Origin: Nocardioides aurantiacus
GTDB lineage: Bacteria; Actinomycetota; Actinomycetes; Propionibacteriales; Nocardioidaceae
Length of the DNA: 64,000 bases
Direction of reading: 5' to 3'
Assembly: GCF_003752505.1 (NCBI RefSeq)
Contig: NZ_RKHO01000001.1
Coordinates: forward strand, 2,790,001 to 2,854,000
Shown here: piece after piece, positions 38,831-49,710 of the stretch
How the letters are laid out: each line of letters starts with the position of its first letter
How positions within the stretch are numbered: the first letter of the stretch is position 1
Notes under the pieces: model-generated
Databases searched by the model: none
Seen by the model: only the letters and a program-made list of their open reading frames with translations
Told to the model about the DNA's origin: nothing
Program-made: the position numbers and the translations under genes

Positions 38831-39612
38831 TCACTTCACCTCGGCACGCAGGATCCGCACCATGCCCAGGGCCAGCGGCAGCCCCAGCCACAGCGCCCCG
38901 GAGACGAGCAGGTGCGCCCACTCCACCCCGGAGATGCTCCAGTCGAACAGCGGCGTCTGCGCGTTGGCGAAGTCGATCCAGGGCTGCAGGTCGCGGAACC
39001 AGCCGACGAGCCCGGCGACGACCGCGAACACGATCGGCAGGACGAAGGAGTAGGCGAAGTAGACGACGATCGCGGCCGCGGTGTTGAGCAGCAGCGCGGC
39101 GATGGCGAAGCCGGTCAGCATCGAGACGGCCTGCAGGATCACGAAGCCCTGGAGCGAGGTGTCACCGAGGTCCCACGAGATGTCGCTGCCGGAGACCAGG
39201 CCGTAGAGCAGGTTGCTGAGCACCGCGGCGACCACGGCGATGACGGCGACCACCACCGCCAGGAGCAGCCCCGCCACCAGCTTGGCCAGCACCACGCGGG
39301 TCCGCGACGGCTCGAGGGCGAAGGTCACCATGCCGGTGCGCTGGCCCCACTCGCCGGTGACGAGCATGATGCCGAGGATCGGCAGCAGCAGCCCGGTGGT
39401 GTACGTCGTGGTGGCCATCAGCAGCCCGAAGTCGAGCGGCAGGTCCTGCACCGCGAAGGTGATCATCGCGATCACCATCACCACGATGGCCAGGCCCGCG
39501 GTGATCGCGAGCAGCCAGATGCCGGCACGGGTGTCCCAGCTCTTGCGCAGCTCCACCTTGACCAGCCGCGCGAACGGGGTCCGGCTGGTGGTCGACAGGT
39601 CGAGGGTCTGGC

Positions 39613-39616
<4 letters not shown>
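38831..39616 (-). CDS. ABC-2 type transporter permease
   Basis: A 261-residue membrane protein with six helices, of the ABC-2 permease type: RLVKVELRKSWDTRAGIWLL at the N-terminus, GLLLPILGIMLVTGEWGQRT and a GMVTFALEPSRTRVVLAKL segment that is typical of the family. It is coupled by ATGA overlap to the upstream ATPase and forms an exporter of unknown cargo with it. Transport of a lipid, drug or peptide is possible. Confidence 0.85.
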
Positions 39617-40563
<947 letters not shown>

Positions 40564-40592
40564 GCCAAGAGGCGAGACGTGGCCCCGGGACC

Positions 40593-41045
40593 TCAGCGCG
40601 TCCCGGCGTGCCCGTCCTGCGCCAGCAGCCCCGTGAGCTCGGCCGCGGCGGCGGCCCACGGCGGCGAGGCGAGCAGCGCGGCCTCGTGGGCGGCCACCAA
40701 CGCCTCCAGCCCGTCCAGGCGCCGACGGCCCTGCCGACTCAGGTGGAGCAGCACCCGTCGCCGGTCCTCCCCCGTCTGTCGGCGGTAGACCAGCGCCGCG
40801 TCCGCGAGGGTGTCGGTCACCCGGGTGAGGGTGGGGGCGGCGACCTGCAGGCCCTGGGCGAGCCCGCCCATCGTGTGTCCCTCCCCGTCACCCAGGGCGC
40901 GGAGCACGCGCCACTGGTCGAGGGTGCAACCGTCCTCGGCGAGGACCGCGGTCAGGCCACGGGCCGCGTGGCGCTGCAGCGTGGTCAGCCGGTCCACGAG
41001 GGACGGCGGCAGCGCCGTGGCCGTCGTCACGTCCGGTCGCCCCAT
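40593..41045 (-). CDS. MarR-family regulator
   Basis: A 150-residue winged-helix regulator. The recognition region is TMGGLAQGLQVAAPTLTRVT and the wing is RRQTGEDRRRVLLHLSRQGR with the D-R-R-R pattern of MarR wings. ATG 41045 is taken. It is divergent from the amide-sensor gene across only 49 bases and upstream of the ABC exporter, so it may control either. Ligand unknown. Confidence 0.8.
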   Translation of the reverse strand: MGRPDVTTATALPPSLVDRLTTLQRHAARGLTAVLAEDGCTLDQWRVLRALGDGEGHTMGGLAQGLQVAAPTLTRVTDTLADAALVYRRQTGEDRRRVLLHLSRQGRRRLDGLEALVAAHEAALLASPPWAAAAAELTGLLAQDGHAGTR

Positions 41046-41094
41046 CGCCCGGCACCCCCTCGTCCTCCCGGTGTCGCGGAGCATACTCGGGCCC

Positions 41095-42204
41095 GTGGAG
41101 ATCGAGGCGGCGCTGACGGACCCGCTGGAGGCGCAGCACCTGCCGCGGCCGGCCGGCCGCGTCCGCGTCGCCCTGGCCGTGCCCCAGTCGGGCCCGCTCG
41201 GGCTGACCGGTCCCTCGGCCCTCGACGCTGCGCTGCTCGCGGCCCACGAGACCAACGTGCAGGAGCGCCTGCGGGGGCGGGTGCTCGACCTCGTCCTGGT
41301 CGACGCCGGCCGGCGGCCCGGCGACGTGGCGCGCGACGTGGCCGACCTGGCGACCCGGGGCCTCGTGGACGCCGTCGTCGGCTTCCACACCAGCGACGTG
41401 CACCGCGCCGTCGAGTCCGCGCTGGCGGGCCGGACGCCGTACGTCTTCACCCCGCCGCACGAGGGCGGCCGCCGGCTGCCCGGCGTGGTCTGCCTCGGCG
41501 CCGACCCGTCCCAGCAGCTGCGCGGGTCGATCGCCTGGCTGACCCGGACCCACCGGCTGCGGCGCTGGGCCCTGGTCGGCAGCGACTACATCTGGCCCCG
41601 GTCGGTGCACCGCCACGCCCGCCGGCTCGTCGCCGAGCAGGGCGCGACGGTGGTGCTCGAGGCGCGCGTGCCTCTCGGCGGACTCGACGACCGCCTCGCG
41701 CGGCTGCTGGACGACCTGGTCACCTCGCGCGCCGACGCCGTCCTGCTCAGCATGGTCGGGCGCGACCTCGCCACCTTCAACACCGCCGCCCGCCGCACCG
41801 GTCTCGACCGACGGCTGGTGCGGCTCTCGGGGGCCCTGGAGGAGAACGGGCTGCTGGCGGCGCGCGGCGACCGCACCGGGACCCTGTACGCCGCGATGCC
41901 GTCCTTCGCCTCCCTCACCGACGACGACCGCACCGGCCTGGCCGAACGGCACGCGGCGCTCCTCGGCCCGCGGGCACCCGTCCTCGACTCCTACGCCGAG
42001 GGGGTCTACGACGGGGTCCGCCTGGTGGCCGCCCTGGCCGGCCGTGACGCGCTCGGGACCGCCTCGCTCCGCCGTGGCGCACCCGAGGTCGCCGAGCTGC
42101 GTCGCCGTCGCGGCATGCACCTCGCCCGCGCCGAGGCCTTCGACCTCGCGGTCGTGGCCGGCACGCGACGGGACACCGGACAGAGTCCTTCCATCTGGAA
42201 GTGA
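41095..42204 (+). CDS. AmiC-like cytosolic periplasmic-binding-fold sensor
   Basis: A 369-residue type I periplasmic-binding-protein fold related to branched-chain amino acid/amide-binding proteins, with VRVALAVPQSGPLGLTGPSA at the first strand, a long middle RRWALVGSDYIWPRS and DSYAEGVYDGVRLVAALAG late in the sequence. No signal peptide or lipobox precedes the domain, so it should be cytosolic like AmiC, the amide sensor of the Pseudomonas ami operon. It is followed by an APC permease and a formamidase. GTG 41095 is supported by CATACT at 41082-41087, a possible leaderless promoter. Confidence 0.7.
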   Translation: MEIEAALTDPLEAQHLPRPAGRVRVALAVPQSGPLGLTGPSALDAALLAAHETNVQERLRGRVLDLVLVDAGRRPGDVARDVADLATRGLVDAVVGFHTSDVHRAVESALAGRTPYVFTPPHEGGRRLPGVVCLGADPSQQLRGSIAWLTRTHRLRRWALVGSDYIWPRSVHRHARRLVAEQGATVVLEARVPLGGLDDRLARLLDDLVTSRADAVLLSMVGRDLATFNTAARRTGLDRRLVRLSGALEENGLLAARGDRTGTLYAAMPSFASLTDDDRTGLAERHAALLGPRAPVLDSYAEGVYDGVRLVAALAGRDALGTASLRRGAPEVAELRRRRGMHLARAEAFDLAVVAGTRRDTGQSPSIWK

Positions 42205-42260
42205 TTGGGCCTACGCTCCCCCCTGGCCGCACGGGCGGCCCGGACCCCGACGAGGACCCC

Positions 42261-43685
42261 ATGAGCGAACCCGACCTGACGTCCCACGACGTCGAGCGCT
42301 ACGGCTACACCCAGGAGCTGCACCGCTCCCTGAGCTTCACCGACCTGCTGGTCTACGGCCTGGTCTTCATGGTCCCGATCGCCCCGTTCGGCATCTTCGG
42401 CGGCGTCTTCCAGGGCTCCGGCGGCATGGTGGCCCTGGCGTACGCCATCGGCATGGTCGCGATGATGTTCACCGCCCTCTCCTACGCCCAGATGTCGCGG
42501 GCCTTCCCGATGGCGGGCTCGGTCTACACCTACGCCGGACGCGGCATCGCCGCCCCGGTCGGTTTCCTCTCCGGCTGGATGATCCTGCTCGACTACGTGC
42601 TGATCCCCGGCCTGCTCTACCTGATCGCCTCCATCGCGATGCACTCGCTGATCGCCGCGGTGCCGGTGTGGCTGTGGCTGGTCGGCTTCGTGGTCCTCAA
42701 CACGGTGGTCAACTACACCGGCATCGAGATGACCGCCAAGGTCAACAAGGTGATGCTCGTCGGCGAGCTGGTCGTGCTGGCGATCTTCGTGGTGATCGGC
42801 ATCGTCGCCCTGGCCATGGGCCGGGGCCGGGGCTTCGACTTCACGCCGCTCTACAACCCCGACACCTTCTCGATCTCCCTGGTGCTCGGCGCGGTCTCGA
42901 TCGCCGTCCTCTCCTTCCTCGGCTTCGACGGCATCTCGATGCTGGCCGAGGAGAGCAAGGAGCAGGCTCGCGCGATCGGCCGCTCGATGGTCGCCGCGCT
43001 GCTCCTCGCCGGGACGCTCTTCGTCGTCCAGACCTGGATCGCGGCGTTGCTGGTGCCCGACCCCGCCACGCTCATCGCCGAGGGCGACGCCGACGGCACC
43101 GCGTTCTACGACGCTGCCGCCGTGGCGGCCGGCCCGTGGCTGGCCATGCTCACCGCGCTCGCCACCGCCATCGCCTGGGGCTTCGCCAACGCCCTCGTCG
43201 CCCAGCTGGCCACCTCGCGGCTGCTCTACGCCATGGCCCGCGACCGCCAGCTGCCCTCCTTCCTGGCCAAGGTGCACCCGACGAAGGGCGTCCCGGTCAA
43301 CGCCACGCTGCTCGTCGCCGCCGTGTCCCTGGTCCTCGGCCTCTACATGTCCACCCGCGAGGACGGGATCACGCTGCTCAGCACCCTGGTCAACTTCGGT
43401 GCGCTGAGCGCCTTCCTCGTGCTGCACGTCTCCGTGGTGTGGCACTACGTGGTGCGCAACGGCAGCCGGGCGTGGTTCAAGCACCTCCTCGCCCCCGCCG
43501 CCGGGTTCCTCATCCTCGCCTTCGTCGTCGTCAACGCCGACGTGGCGGCACAGACGCTCGGGTTCGTCTGGCTCGGCATCGGCGCCCTCCTGCTCGCCTT
43601 CCTGCTCGCCACCGGTCGTCGGCCCGAGCTGGTGCTCGACGACACCGCCGGCAGCACCAGCACCGCGTCGGAGGTGGCCCGATGA
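42261..43685 (+). CDS. APC-family amino acid/amide permease
   Basis: A 474-residue secondary transporter with about 12 helices. The N-terminus FTDLLVYGLVFMVPIAPFGI, then YAQMSRAFPMAGSVYTYAGR and GFDGISMLAEESKEQARAIG are APC signatures. ATG 42261 is preceded by GAGGA; GTG 42201, overlapping the sensor gene stop, is an alternative. The stop overlaps the formamidase ATG. The likely cargo is an amide or amine that the formamidase uses (inference). Confidence 0.87.
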   Translation: MSEPDLTSHDVERYGYTQELHRSLSFTDLLVYGLVFMVPIAPFGIFGGVFQGSGGMVALAYAIGMVAMMFTALSYAQMSRAFPMAGSVYTYAGRGIAAPVGFLSGWMILLDYVLIPGLLYLIASIAMHSLIAAVPVWLWLVGFVVLNTVVNYTGIEMTAKVNKVMLVGELVVLAIFVVIGIVALAMGRGRGFDFTPLYNPDTFSISLVLGAVSIAVLSFLGFDGISMLAEESKEQARAIGRSMVAALLLAGTLFVVQTWIAALLVPDPATLIAEGDADGTAFYDAAAVAAGPWLAMLTALATAIAWGFANALVAQLATSRLLYAMARDRQLPSFLAKVHPTKGVPVNATLLVAAVSLVLGLYMSTREDGITLLSTLVNFGALSAFLVLHVSVVWHYVVRNGSRAWFKHLLAPAAGFLILAFVVVNADVAAQTLGFVWLGIGALLLAFLLATGRRPELVLDDTAGSTSTASEVAR

Positions 43686-44695
43686 CCGAGGTCCGCACCC
43701 TGGCCCCCACGCCCGAGCAGTGGTCCTTCGCCTTCGGGGGCCGCGAGCCGCTCCTGACCGTCGCCCCGGGCACGGTCGTCGAGGTCACGACCGAGGACTG
43801 CTTCGGCGGACTGGTGCGCGGCCACGACGACCTGCCCAGCCAGGTCTGCACCTTCCCCTACCTCAACCCCGTCAGTGGCCCGATCGCGGTCGAGGGCGCC
43901 GAGGTGGGCGACACCCTGGCGGTGCACTTCGTGGAGATCGTGCCGTCGCGCGACTGGGCCGTGTCCACGACGTTCCCGCACTTCGGCGCGCTGACCACGA
44001 CGCACGCCACGGCCATGCTCCACCCGGCCCTGGAGGAGCGGGTGTGGGTCTACGACGTCGACGTGGCTGCCGGGACCTGCCGCTTCACCGCCCGCCGCTC
44101 CGACTTCTCCGTCGAGCTCCCCCTCGACCCGATGCACGGCACCGTGGGCGTGGCCCCGGCCGCCGGCGAGGTCCTGATGAGCATCACCCCGGCCGCGCAC
44201 GGCGGCAACATGGACACCCCCGAGCTGCGCGCCGGCGTCACGGCGTACTTCCCGGTCAACGTCCCCGGCGGGATGCTCTCGATCGGCGACGGCCACGCCC
44301 GCCAGGGCGAGGGCGAGGTCTGCGGCACCGCGGTCGAGGCGGCGATGCAGACCGTGGTGGTGGTCGACCTGGTCAAGGGCTCGGCGCCGGGGTCCCCGCG
44401 CCTGGAGAGCGACGACTTCCTGATGACCACCGGCTCGACGCGTCCGCTCGAGGACGCCTACCGGATGAGCCAGCTCGACCTCGTCGGGTGGACCGGGTCG
44501 CTGCTCGGGCTCGACGAGCTGGACGCCCTGCAGCTGGTGAGCCAGGCCGGGCTCGCGCCCGTGGGCAACGTCGTGGACACCAACTACACGATGGTCGGCA
44601 AGCTGCCCAAGCACCTGCTCGGCCCGGCCCTGGCCTACGACGGCACCCACGACCGACTGCGCGCCGTGGGGGCGGACTACCTGCGTCGCCGCTGA
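43682..44695 (+). CDS. Acetamidase/formamidase
   Basis: A 337-residue FmdA/AmdA-family amidase that hydrolyses short amides to ammonia and the acid. Motifs are TVVEVTTEDCFGGLVRGHDD, the NPVSGPIAVEGAEVGDTLAV strand, HGGNMDTPELRAGVTAYFPV and LSIGDGHARQGEGEVCGTAV with the metal-binding Asp/His/Glu set. It is coupled to the permease by ATGA, so uptake and hydrolysis are made together, yielding nitrogen for the cell. It converges on the phosphodiesterase-like gene. Confidence 0.93.
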   Translation: MTEVRTLAPTPEQWSFAFGGREPLLTVAPGTVVEVTTEDCFGGLVRGHDDLPSQVCTFPYLNPVSGPIAVEGAEVGDTLAVHFVEIVPSRDWAVSTTFPHFGALTTTHATAMLHPALEERVWVYDVDVAAGTCRFTARRSDFSVELPLDPMHGTVGVAPAAGEVLMSITPAAHGGNMDTPELRAGVTAYFPVNVPGGMLSIGDGHARQGEGEVCGTAVEAAMQTVVVVDLVKGSAPGSPRLESDDFLMTTGSTRPLEDAYRMSQLDLVGWTGSLLGLDELDALQLVSQAGLAPVGNVVDTNYTMVGKLPKHLLGPALAYDGTHDRLRAVGADYLRRR

Positions 44696-44719
44696 GGGCC
44701 GCGGGTCGCCGGGTCCCGC

Positions 44720-45478
44720 TCAGACCTCGTGGACCTGGCCGGGGACGGCGAGCTCGATCGGGCCGTCGTACTCCCCCTCGGCCTCGGCCAGCACCTGTGC
44801 CGGCTCGTGCCACGGCGGGATGTGGGTGAGCACCAGCTTGCGCGACCCCGCCCGCTGGGCGGTGAGCCCCGCCTCGGCGCCGGTCAGGTGCAGGTCGGGC
44901 GGGTTGGGCGCGCCCTCCATGAACGAGGCCTCGCACAGGAACAGGTCGGCCTCGCGGGCCGTGTCGTCGAGGCCGTGGCACAGCCCCGTGTCGCCGGAGT
45001 AGGCCAGGGCGCGGCCGTCGGCCTCGATCCGCAGGCCGTACGCCGTGACCGGGTGCACCACCCGCCGCGCCGTGACGGTGAACGGGCCGATCTCGATCGC
45101 GGTGGTGCCGTAGGGGATGAAGTCGAACTCCTCGTTCATCCCCGGCTGCTCCTCCAGGTCGTAGGCGCGCGCCATCCGCCCGGCGGTGTCGGCAGGACCC
45201 CACACGGGGATCCGCGGCAGCGCGCCGTCGGGGTGGTACTTGCGCATCACGTAGTAGCCGCACAGGTCGAGGCAGTGGTCGGCGTGCAGGTGGGAGAGGA
45301 AGACGCCGTCGATGGAGCCGGCGTCGACGTGGCGCTGCAGCGAGCCCAGCGCGCCGCTGCCGAGGTCGAGCAGGATCCGCCAGGTGCGGCCCTGGAGCTC
45401 GGCCTCGACGAGGTAGCAGCTGGCGGAGGACTCGGGTCCGGGGTAGGAGCCCGAGCAGCCGATGACGGTGACCCTCAC
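44720..45478 (-). CDS. Metallo-beta-lactamase-fold hydrolase, Rv1339-like
   Basis: A 252-residue MBL-fold enzyme with two-metal ligands in FLSHLHADHCLDLCGYY, AYSGDTGLCHGL and LTHIPPWHEP. It belongs to the RNase Z/cyclic nucleotide phosphodiesterase-like group, and its position next to murI matches mycobacterial Rv1339, an atypical cAMP phosphodiesterase. A role in cyclic nucleotide turnover is thus likely but not proven. Ten bases separate it from murI. The start is GTG 45478. Confidence 0.85.
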   Translation of the reverse strand: MRVTVIGCSGSYPGPESSASCYLVEAELQGRTWRILLDLGSGALGSLQRHVDAGSIDGVFLSHLHADHCLDLCGYYVMRKYHPDGALPRIPVWGPADTAGRMARAYDLEEQPGMNEEFDFIPYGTTAIEIGPFTVTARRVVHPVTAYGLRIEADGRALAYSGDTGLCHGLDDTAREADLFLCEASFMEGAPNPPDLHLTGAEAGLTAQRAGSRKLVLTHIPPWHEPAQVLAEAEGEYDGPIELAVPGQVHEV

Positions 45479-45488
45479 CGCAGCGCCC

Positions 45489-46304
45489 TCATGCCGACAT
45501 CACCCACGCGCCGCCGGCGTACTGCGTGGCCCGCTGCAGCTCGGGACCGAGGAAGCGCCGGCCGATGGTCGCGAACTCCTCCGGCTGGCCGGTGGTGAGG
45601 AAGCGGTGGGTGGCCGGCTCGTGGCTCCCGCGCTCCAGGCCGTGCTGCACCAGGGTGCGGTAGACGTCCTTGGCGCACTCCTCCGCGCTGCTGACCAGCG
45701 TCACCCCGTCGCCCATCACCAGCGAGATCACGCCGGTGAGCAGCGGGTAGTGGGTGCAGCCCAGGATCAGGGTGTCGACCTGCGCCTCGACCAGCGGGTC
45801 GAGGTAGTCGTGGGCGGCGGCCAGCAGCTCGGGCCCGCTCGTGACCCCCTGCTCGACCAGCTCGACGAAGCGGGGGCACACCCGCGTCGAGAGCGTCACC
45901 TGCGGCGCGGCGGCGAACGCGTCGTCGTAGGCCATGGACTCGGCGGTGGCGCGGGTGCAGATCACGCCGATCCGGCCCTCGCGGGAGGCGGCGACCGCAC
46001 GGCGGGCCGCGGGCAGGATCACCTCGACCACCGGCACGTCGTAGCGCTCGCGCGCGTCGCGCAGCACGGCGGCGCTGGCGGAGTTGCAGGCGATGACGAG
46101 TGCCTTGACGCCCTGCTCGACGAGGTGGTCGAGGCACTCCAGGGCGTACTCGCGGACCTCGCCGATCGGCTTGGGACCGTAGGGCTGCCGGGCGGTGTCG
46201 CCCAGGTAGACCACCGGCTCGTGCGGGAGCTGGTCCATCACGGCCCGGGCGACGGTCAGACCTCCGAAGCCCGAGTCGAAGATCCCGATCGGCGCGTCAC
46301 TCAC
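45489..46304 (-). CDS. murI: Glutamate racemase
   Basis: A 271-residue racemase supplying D-glutamate for peptidoglycan. [20 protein letters not shown] holds the active-site Asp/Ser, the two catalytic cysteines are in [12 protein letters not shown] and [11 protein letters not shown], and [11 protein letters not shown] is also conserved. GTG 46304 matches the usual length; a TAGCCT (46318-46313) eight bases upstream with no ribosome site hints at leaderless mRNA. Confidence 0.96.
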   Translation of the reverse strand: MSDAPIGIFDSGFGGLTVARAVMDQLPHEPVVYLGDTARQPYGPKPIGEVREYALECLDHLVEQGVKALVIACNSASAAVLRDARERYDVPVVEVILPAARRAVAASREGRIGVICTRATAESMAYDDAFAAAPQVTLSTRVCPRFVELVEQGVTSGPELLAAAHDYLDPLVEAQVDTLILGCTHYPLLTGVISLVMGDGVTLVSSAEECAKDVYRTLVQHGLERGSHEPATHRFLTTGQPEEFATIGRRFLGPELQRATQYAGGAWVMSA

Positions 46305-46357
46305 AAGGAGAGAGGCTAGCCCCCGGCCCGGCCCGTCGGGCGGAATGGCGAGGCACG

Positions 46358-46744
46358 TCACGCACGGCGTACGCCGCGCAGCACCCACCACAGGCCGACC
46401 ACCGGGAGCACGAGCGGCACGAAGCCGTAGCCCGCGCCGAAGTCGGACCAGACCGTGCGGTCGGGGTAGTCCTGGGGCAGCAGCAGGCTGCTCACCCCGA
46501 CGAGCAGCACGCCGGCCAGCTCGATGCCGACGGCGACGAGGGCGAGCCGCCGTCGTCCCGTCGCCAGGGCGTACGTCGCGACGCAGTAGACGACCGCCGC
46601 GAACCCGCTCAGCAGGTAGGGCAGCGGGGCGCGGGAGAACTCCGTGGTCAGCTGCAGCACCGAGCGGCCGGTCGCCGCGATCGCGAACACGCCGTAGACG
46701 AAGACGAGCGCCCGTCCCCAGCCGGTGGCCGTGGGGCTAGCCAC
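46358..46744 (-). CDS. Integral membrane protein
   Basis: A 128-residue protein with four membrane helices ([60 protein letters not shown] and [15 protein letters not shown]). GTG 46744 overlaps the stop of the preceding small membrane gene. I recognise it as a conserved actinobacterial integral membrane protein of unknown function. In mycobacteria this interval between cysM and murI has a rhomboid protease instead; no Gly-x-Ser-x-Gly or catalytic His is present here. Confidence 0.7.
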   Translation of the reverse strand: MASPTATGWGRALVFVYGVFAIAATGRSVLQLTTEFSRAPLPYLLSGFAAVVYCVATYALATGRRRLALVAVGIELAGVLLVGVSSLLLPQDYPDRTVWSDFGAGYGFVPLVLPVVGLWWVLRGVRRA

Positions 46745-47108
46745 CGGTGGCCCAGATCTGGGCCAGGCGCACGAACATGAACGGCACGAGCAGCACCGCG
46801 ACCAGCAGCACGGCGGTGCCGCCACGCGAGCGGTCGCCGGCCGACCAGACCAGCCCCGCGGGCACGAAGAGCAGGGTGGCGAGCAGGTAGCCGACGTACT
46901 CCCACGCGGGGACGCCGTCGCCACCGGTGACCAGGCGGACGACGCCGAGCACCGCGAGCACGAGCAGCCCGACCTCGAGCAGCCCGAGCAGGTCGGTCAG
47001 CCGGTTGCCCGGCGGGCGGTCGCGCACCAGCTGCACGACGAGCCACACCGACGCGACCGCGCACAGCACGCCCAGCGCCAGCTGGAGGTAGTCGAAGGCC
47101 TGCTCCAC
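46737..47108 (-). CDS. Integral membrane protein
   Basis: A 123-residue protein with four hydrophobic segments (FDYLQLALGVLCAVASVWLV, LLEVGLLVLAVLGVVRLV, YVGYLLATLLFVPAGLVW and AVLLVAVLLVPFMFVRLAQI). GTG 47108 lies ten bases after the cysM stop, and its own stop overlaps the next gene, so the two small membrane proteins are co-translated and may form a complex. Function unknown. Confidence 0.7.
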   Translation of the reverse strand: MEQAFDYLQLALGVLCAVASVWLVVQLVRDRPPGNRLTDLLGLLEVGLLVLAVLGVVRLVTGGDGVPAWEYVGYLLATLLFVPAGLVWSAGDRSRGGTAVLLVAVLLVPFMFVRLAQIWATGG

Positions 47109-47118
47109 CGGTGTCGCC

Positions 47119-48346
<1,228 letters not shown>

Positions 48347-48350
<4 letters not shown>

Positions 48351-48775
48351 GAGTGCTCCTTCACGATGGTGACCTCTTCCTCGGTCACCTCGCCGTCGAT
48401 GATGCGATACGACCTGAACTCCACAGGGCCGTCAGAATTCCCGTGCTCGCGTGTGCTGACGAGCACGTAGTGCGCTCCCGGCTCGCTCGCCAGCCCGATG
48501 TCGGTGCGGCTGGGGTAGGCCTCGGTGGCGGTGTGGGAGTGGTAGACCACGACCGGCTCCTCGTCGCGGGCCCACATCTGCTTGTAGAGGTCGAGCAGCT
48601 CGCCGGAGTCGAACTCGTAGAAGGTGGGCGACCCCGCGGCGTTGACCATCTCCACCACGCGCTCGGCGCGGTCGCTGCCCTCGGGTCCGGCGACCACGCC
48701 GCAGGCCTCGTCGGGGTGGTCCCGCTTGGCGTGGGCGACGATCTGGTCGCGCACGGCCTCGGTCAGGGTGAGCAC
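48347..48775 (-). CDS. mec: Mec, CysO-cysteine peptidase (JAMM)
   Basis: A 142-residue zinc JAMM/MPN protease removing cysteine from the CysO-cysteine adduct. Glu23 precedes the metal motif VVVYHSHTATEAYPSRTDIG (His79, His81, Asp92). The gene order mec-cysO-cysM fits the mycobacterial pathway. GTG 48775 begins at LTLTEAVRDQ. Confidence 0.94.
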
Positions 48776-48794
48776 GCGGCCAGCGTAGGCGAGA

Positions 48795-49370
48795 TCAGGC
48801 TGCGGACCGGACCAGGGTCTCCTGCAGGAAGCCCAACCACTCGTAGATGTCGTGCACCTGGGCCTGGGGGTCGTCCTCGGGCAGCGCGGCCCAGCGCTCC
48901 TCGTCGCCCTCCTCCACCCCGAGACGGGTGGCGATGGCCAGCCGCATGTCGGTGAACGCGCGCATCCAGGTCATCGCCGTGGGCGGGTCGAGCTCGACGT
49001 CGATGAACACGCCGTCCTCGGGCTCGGCCGGCAGCCCGGCGTCCTCGAGGCTGTCGATCACGGTCGCCGCCGAGGCCGCCTTGCCGTTGCGCAGCGTGGC
49101 CTCGGTGTAGCGGCGGAAGTCGCCGGCCGCCTCCTCGTCGTCGGGGTACGCCGAGGGGAACAGCCGCGCCAGCACCGGGTCGTCCGGGACGGTGGTCGGC
49201 CCCGAGAAGTCGAGCATCCGCTCCAGCGGGTCCTCGGCCTGCGGCGTGGCCTCCTCGCTGCGCAGCAGCTCGATGATCTGCCCCGCCAGCGAGCGGAGCA
49301 GGTCGGCCTCGTGCACGGTGAAGGTCGCCACCGCGGCGCCGCTGCGCCGGTGACGTCGGAAGCCGCTCAC
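48795..49370 (-). CDS. DUF2017 family protein
   Basis: A 191-residue protein of the DUF2017 family, which always accompanies clpS in actinobacteria. [20 protein letters not shown] and [20 protein letters not shown] are characteristic; much of the middle is acidic. GTG 49370 overlaps the clpS stop (GTGA). Family function unknown; a role with ClpS or the Clp protease is possible from genomic association. Confidence 0.87.
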   Translation of the reverse strand: MSGFRRHRRSGAAVATFTVHEADLLRSLAGQIIELLRSEEATPQAEDPLERMLDFSGPTTVPDDPVLARLFPSAYPDDEEAAGDFRRYTEATLRNGKAASAATVIDSLEDAGLPAEPEDGVFIDVELDPPTAMTWMRAFTDMRLAIATRLGVEEGDEERWAALPEDDPQAQVHDIYEWLGFLQETLVRSAA

Positions 49371-49666
49371 GCGGTGTCGGACTTCTGCATCGTGGCCCAC
49401 AGGCCGTACTCGTGCATCGCCTGGACGTCGCGCTCCATCTCCTCGCGCGTGCCCGTCGAGACCACCGAGCGGCCCTGCTCGTGGACCTCCATCATCAGCT
49501 TCTCCGCCTTCTTCCTGCCGTAGCCGAAGTGCTGCTGGAAGACGAACGAGACGTAGGACATCAGGTTGACCGGGTCGTTCCAGACGATGGTCACCCAGGG
49601 GGTCTGGAGCGCCGTGGTCTCGTCGACCGCGGGCTCGTCGAGCTCGACCGGGGAGGTGGACACCAC
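49367..49666 (-). CDS. clpS: ClpS adaptor protein
   Basis: A 99-residue N-end-rule adaptor of ClpCP/ClpAP. The hallmark [20 protein letters not shown] is followed by [20 protein letters not shown] and the N-degron pocket residues; [11 protein letters not shown] closes it. GTG 49666 or 49663 begins just before [10 protein letters not shown]; a longer frame from 49687 is possible. Divergent from pncB by about 45 bases. Confidence 0.92.
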   Translation of the reverse strand: MVSTSPVELDEPAVDETTALQTPWVTIVWNDPVNLMSYVSFVFQQHFGYGRKKAEKLMMEVHEQGRSVVSTGTREEMERDVQAMHEYGLWATMQKSDTA

Positions 49667-49698
49667 GCCATTGTGCACGCCGGGCACGCGGCCAGCCC

Positions 49699-49704
49699 TA
49701 GTGT
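49699..49704 (+). promoter_or_regulatory. -10 element of pncB, leaderless spacing
   Basis: TAGTGT ends six bases before GTG 49711 and no ribosome-binding site is present. This fits transcription starting at or next to the start codon. Confidence 0.45.
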
Positions 49705-49710
49705 GTCCCG

